Positions 5,394 through 5,925 of a stretch of DNA of 5,925 nucleotides are shown here, piece after piece; position 1 is the stretch's first letter; every line of letters begins with the position of its first letter. A program made the position numbers and the translations under genes. The DNA is from Actinomycetota bacterium. GTDB lineage: Bacteria > Actinomycetota > Acidimicrobiia > Acidimicrobiales > Microtrichaceae. Under the pieces are notes generated by a model, which saw only the letters and a list, made by a program, of their open reading frames with translations, ran no database searches and had not been told where the DNA came from. Location of the stretch: NCBI GenBank assembly GCA_005777415.1, contig SXMI01000087.1, positions 1 through 5,925 on the forward strand, given 5' to 3'.

Positions 5394-5925
5394 TCACACA
5401 GGTGACGTCGGCGAGTCGACCGGTCGGTCGGTGTGGACCCCGAGCAGCGCTGCGGCCTCCGACACGCCGAGCCCCCGAGCGGCCGCCAAGTCGATCGCTG
5501 CGACCGCCCCCGGCGTGTCGAGGTCCTCGTCGAGCGCGGCGCGGACCTGCTCGAGCGCCCCCGAGCCCTCGCCGGCGGCGACCCAGCGGCGGAGCCGCTC
5601 GTCGGCCTCGGCCAGGAGCCCGCCGTGCCACTCCCACCCGTCCCGATAGTGGTGGCCGACACAGGCGAGGCGGACCGAGCGGGGGTCCCAGTGCTGGGCC
5701 AGGTCCGAGACGAACACCAAGTTCCCGAGGGACTTGGACATCTTCTCGCCGTCCATGCGGACCATCGCCTGGTGCATCCAGTGCCGGACGAGCGGCTCGC
5801 CGGTCGCAGCGCGCGACTGGGCCGCCTCGCACTCGTGGTGGGGGAAGATCAGGTCGGACCCACCGCCGTGCAGGTCGATCGTCGTACCGAGCTCCCGCAG
5901 GCACAACGCCGAGCACTCGATGTGC
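5394..5925 (-). CDS. mshC: MshC-like cysteine ligase (C-terminal part), cut by the window edge
   Basis: The visible 176 residues are the C-terminal part of a class I cysteine-activating enzyme; the N-terminal half with the HIGH signature lies beyond the window. HIEC (residues 1-4 of the fragment) supplies a zinc-binding Cys, HGGGSDLIFPHHE (19-31) the zinc-binding His region, and KMSKS (61-65) the ATP-binding loop. Two homologues must be separated: CysS, which charges tRNA-Cys, and MshC, which joins cysteine to GlcN-inositol in mycothiol synthesis. Features favouring MshC are GNLVFVSDL after KMSKS, the VRLACVGHHYRDGWEW block, LDEDLDTPGAVAAID, and an end only 111 residues after KMSKS, with no room for the longer C-terminal domain of CysS. 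HHECE and WMHQAMVRMDGEKMSKSLGN look somewhat CysS-like, so the assignment is not final. The acyltransferase gene follows after 150 bp on the same strand. Confidence 0.72.
   Translation of the reverse strand, partial: HIECSALCLRELGTTIDLHGGGSDLIFPHHECEAAQSRAATGEPLVRHWMHQAMVRMDGEKMSKSLGNLVFVSDLAQHWDPRSVRLACVGHHYRDGWEWHGGLLAEADERLRRWVAAGEGSGALEQVRAALDEDLDTPGAVAAIDLAAARGLGVSEAAALLGVHTDRPVDSPTSPV

Noticed and set aside
5390..5399. Palindrome GTGT-TC-ACAC at the end of the cysteine-ligase gene as an operator
   Set aside because: Its arms are only 4 bp, it overlaps the stop codon and is a single copy. This is too little to support a binding site.

Overview
The window is about 70% GC with strong third-position GC bias. 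It carries five protein genes and no rRNA, tRNA, CRISPR array or transposon. The gene content points to a high-GC actinobacterium. The threonyl-tRNA synthetase gene is followed directly by a HIT-family nucleotide hydrolase/phosphorylase gene, as in mycobacteria (thrS-Rv2613c). A mycothiol-ligase-type (MshC-like) gene lies at the right edge, and the promoters look leaderless with TANNNT -10 boxes. A lineage such as Acidimicrobiia would fit, but this is inference from style and not proven.

Layout, left to right. Positions 1-88 are a non-coding, very G-rich stretch with a G-quadruplex-like tract. On the minus strand, thrS (663-2648) is followed after 22 bp by the HIT gene (89-640), which probably forms an operon with it. 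A 127-bp divergent intergenic region (2649-2775) separates thrS from a plus-strand gene (2776-4299). That gene encodes a secreted, probably lipid-anchored glycoside hydrolase family 5 protein resembling bacterial endoglycoceramidases. It converges on a minus-strand PlsC-type acyltransferase gene (4383-5243). The 83-bp gap between them holds two perfect hairpins placed back to back. Upstream of the acyltransferase is a 150-bp gap with an array of 11-bp direct repeats. Beyond it lies the 3' part of a minus-strand cysteine-ligase gene (5394 to the window end), which looks more like mshC than cysS.

Functionally, thrS and the HIT gene make a sensible pair. Aminoacyl-tRNA synthetases produce diadenosine polyphosphates as a side reaction, and actinobacterial HIT proteins next to thrS degrade them. 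The acyltransferase serves phospholipid synthesis, the right-hand gene low-molecular-weight thiol synthesis, and the GH5 lipoprotein acts outside the membrane on a glycoside, possibly a glycolipid.

I see no clear new multi-gene system. The most interesting points are non-coding or fine-scale. They are the 11-bp repeat array in the acyltransferase leader, the two leaderless-type promoters that face away from each other, short tandem duplications at both ends of the GH5 gene, the double hairpin between convergent genes, and a HIT protein that has a Gly/Ser linker where its relatives usually have a CxxC zinc motif.
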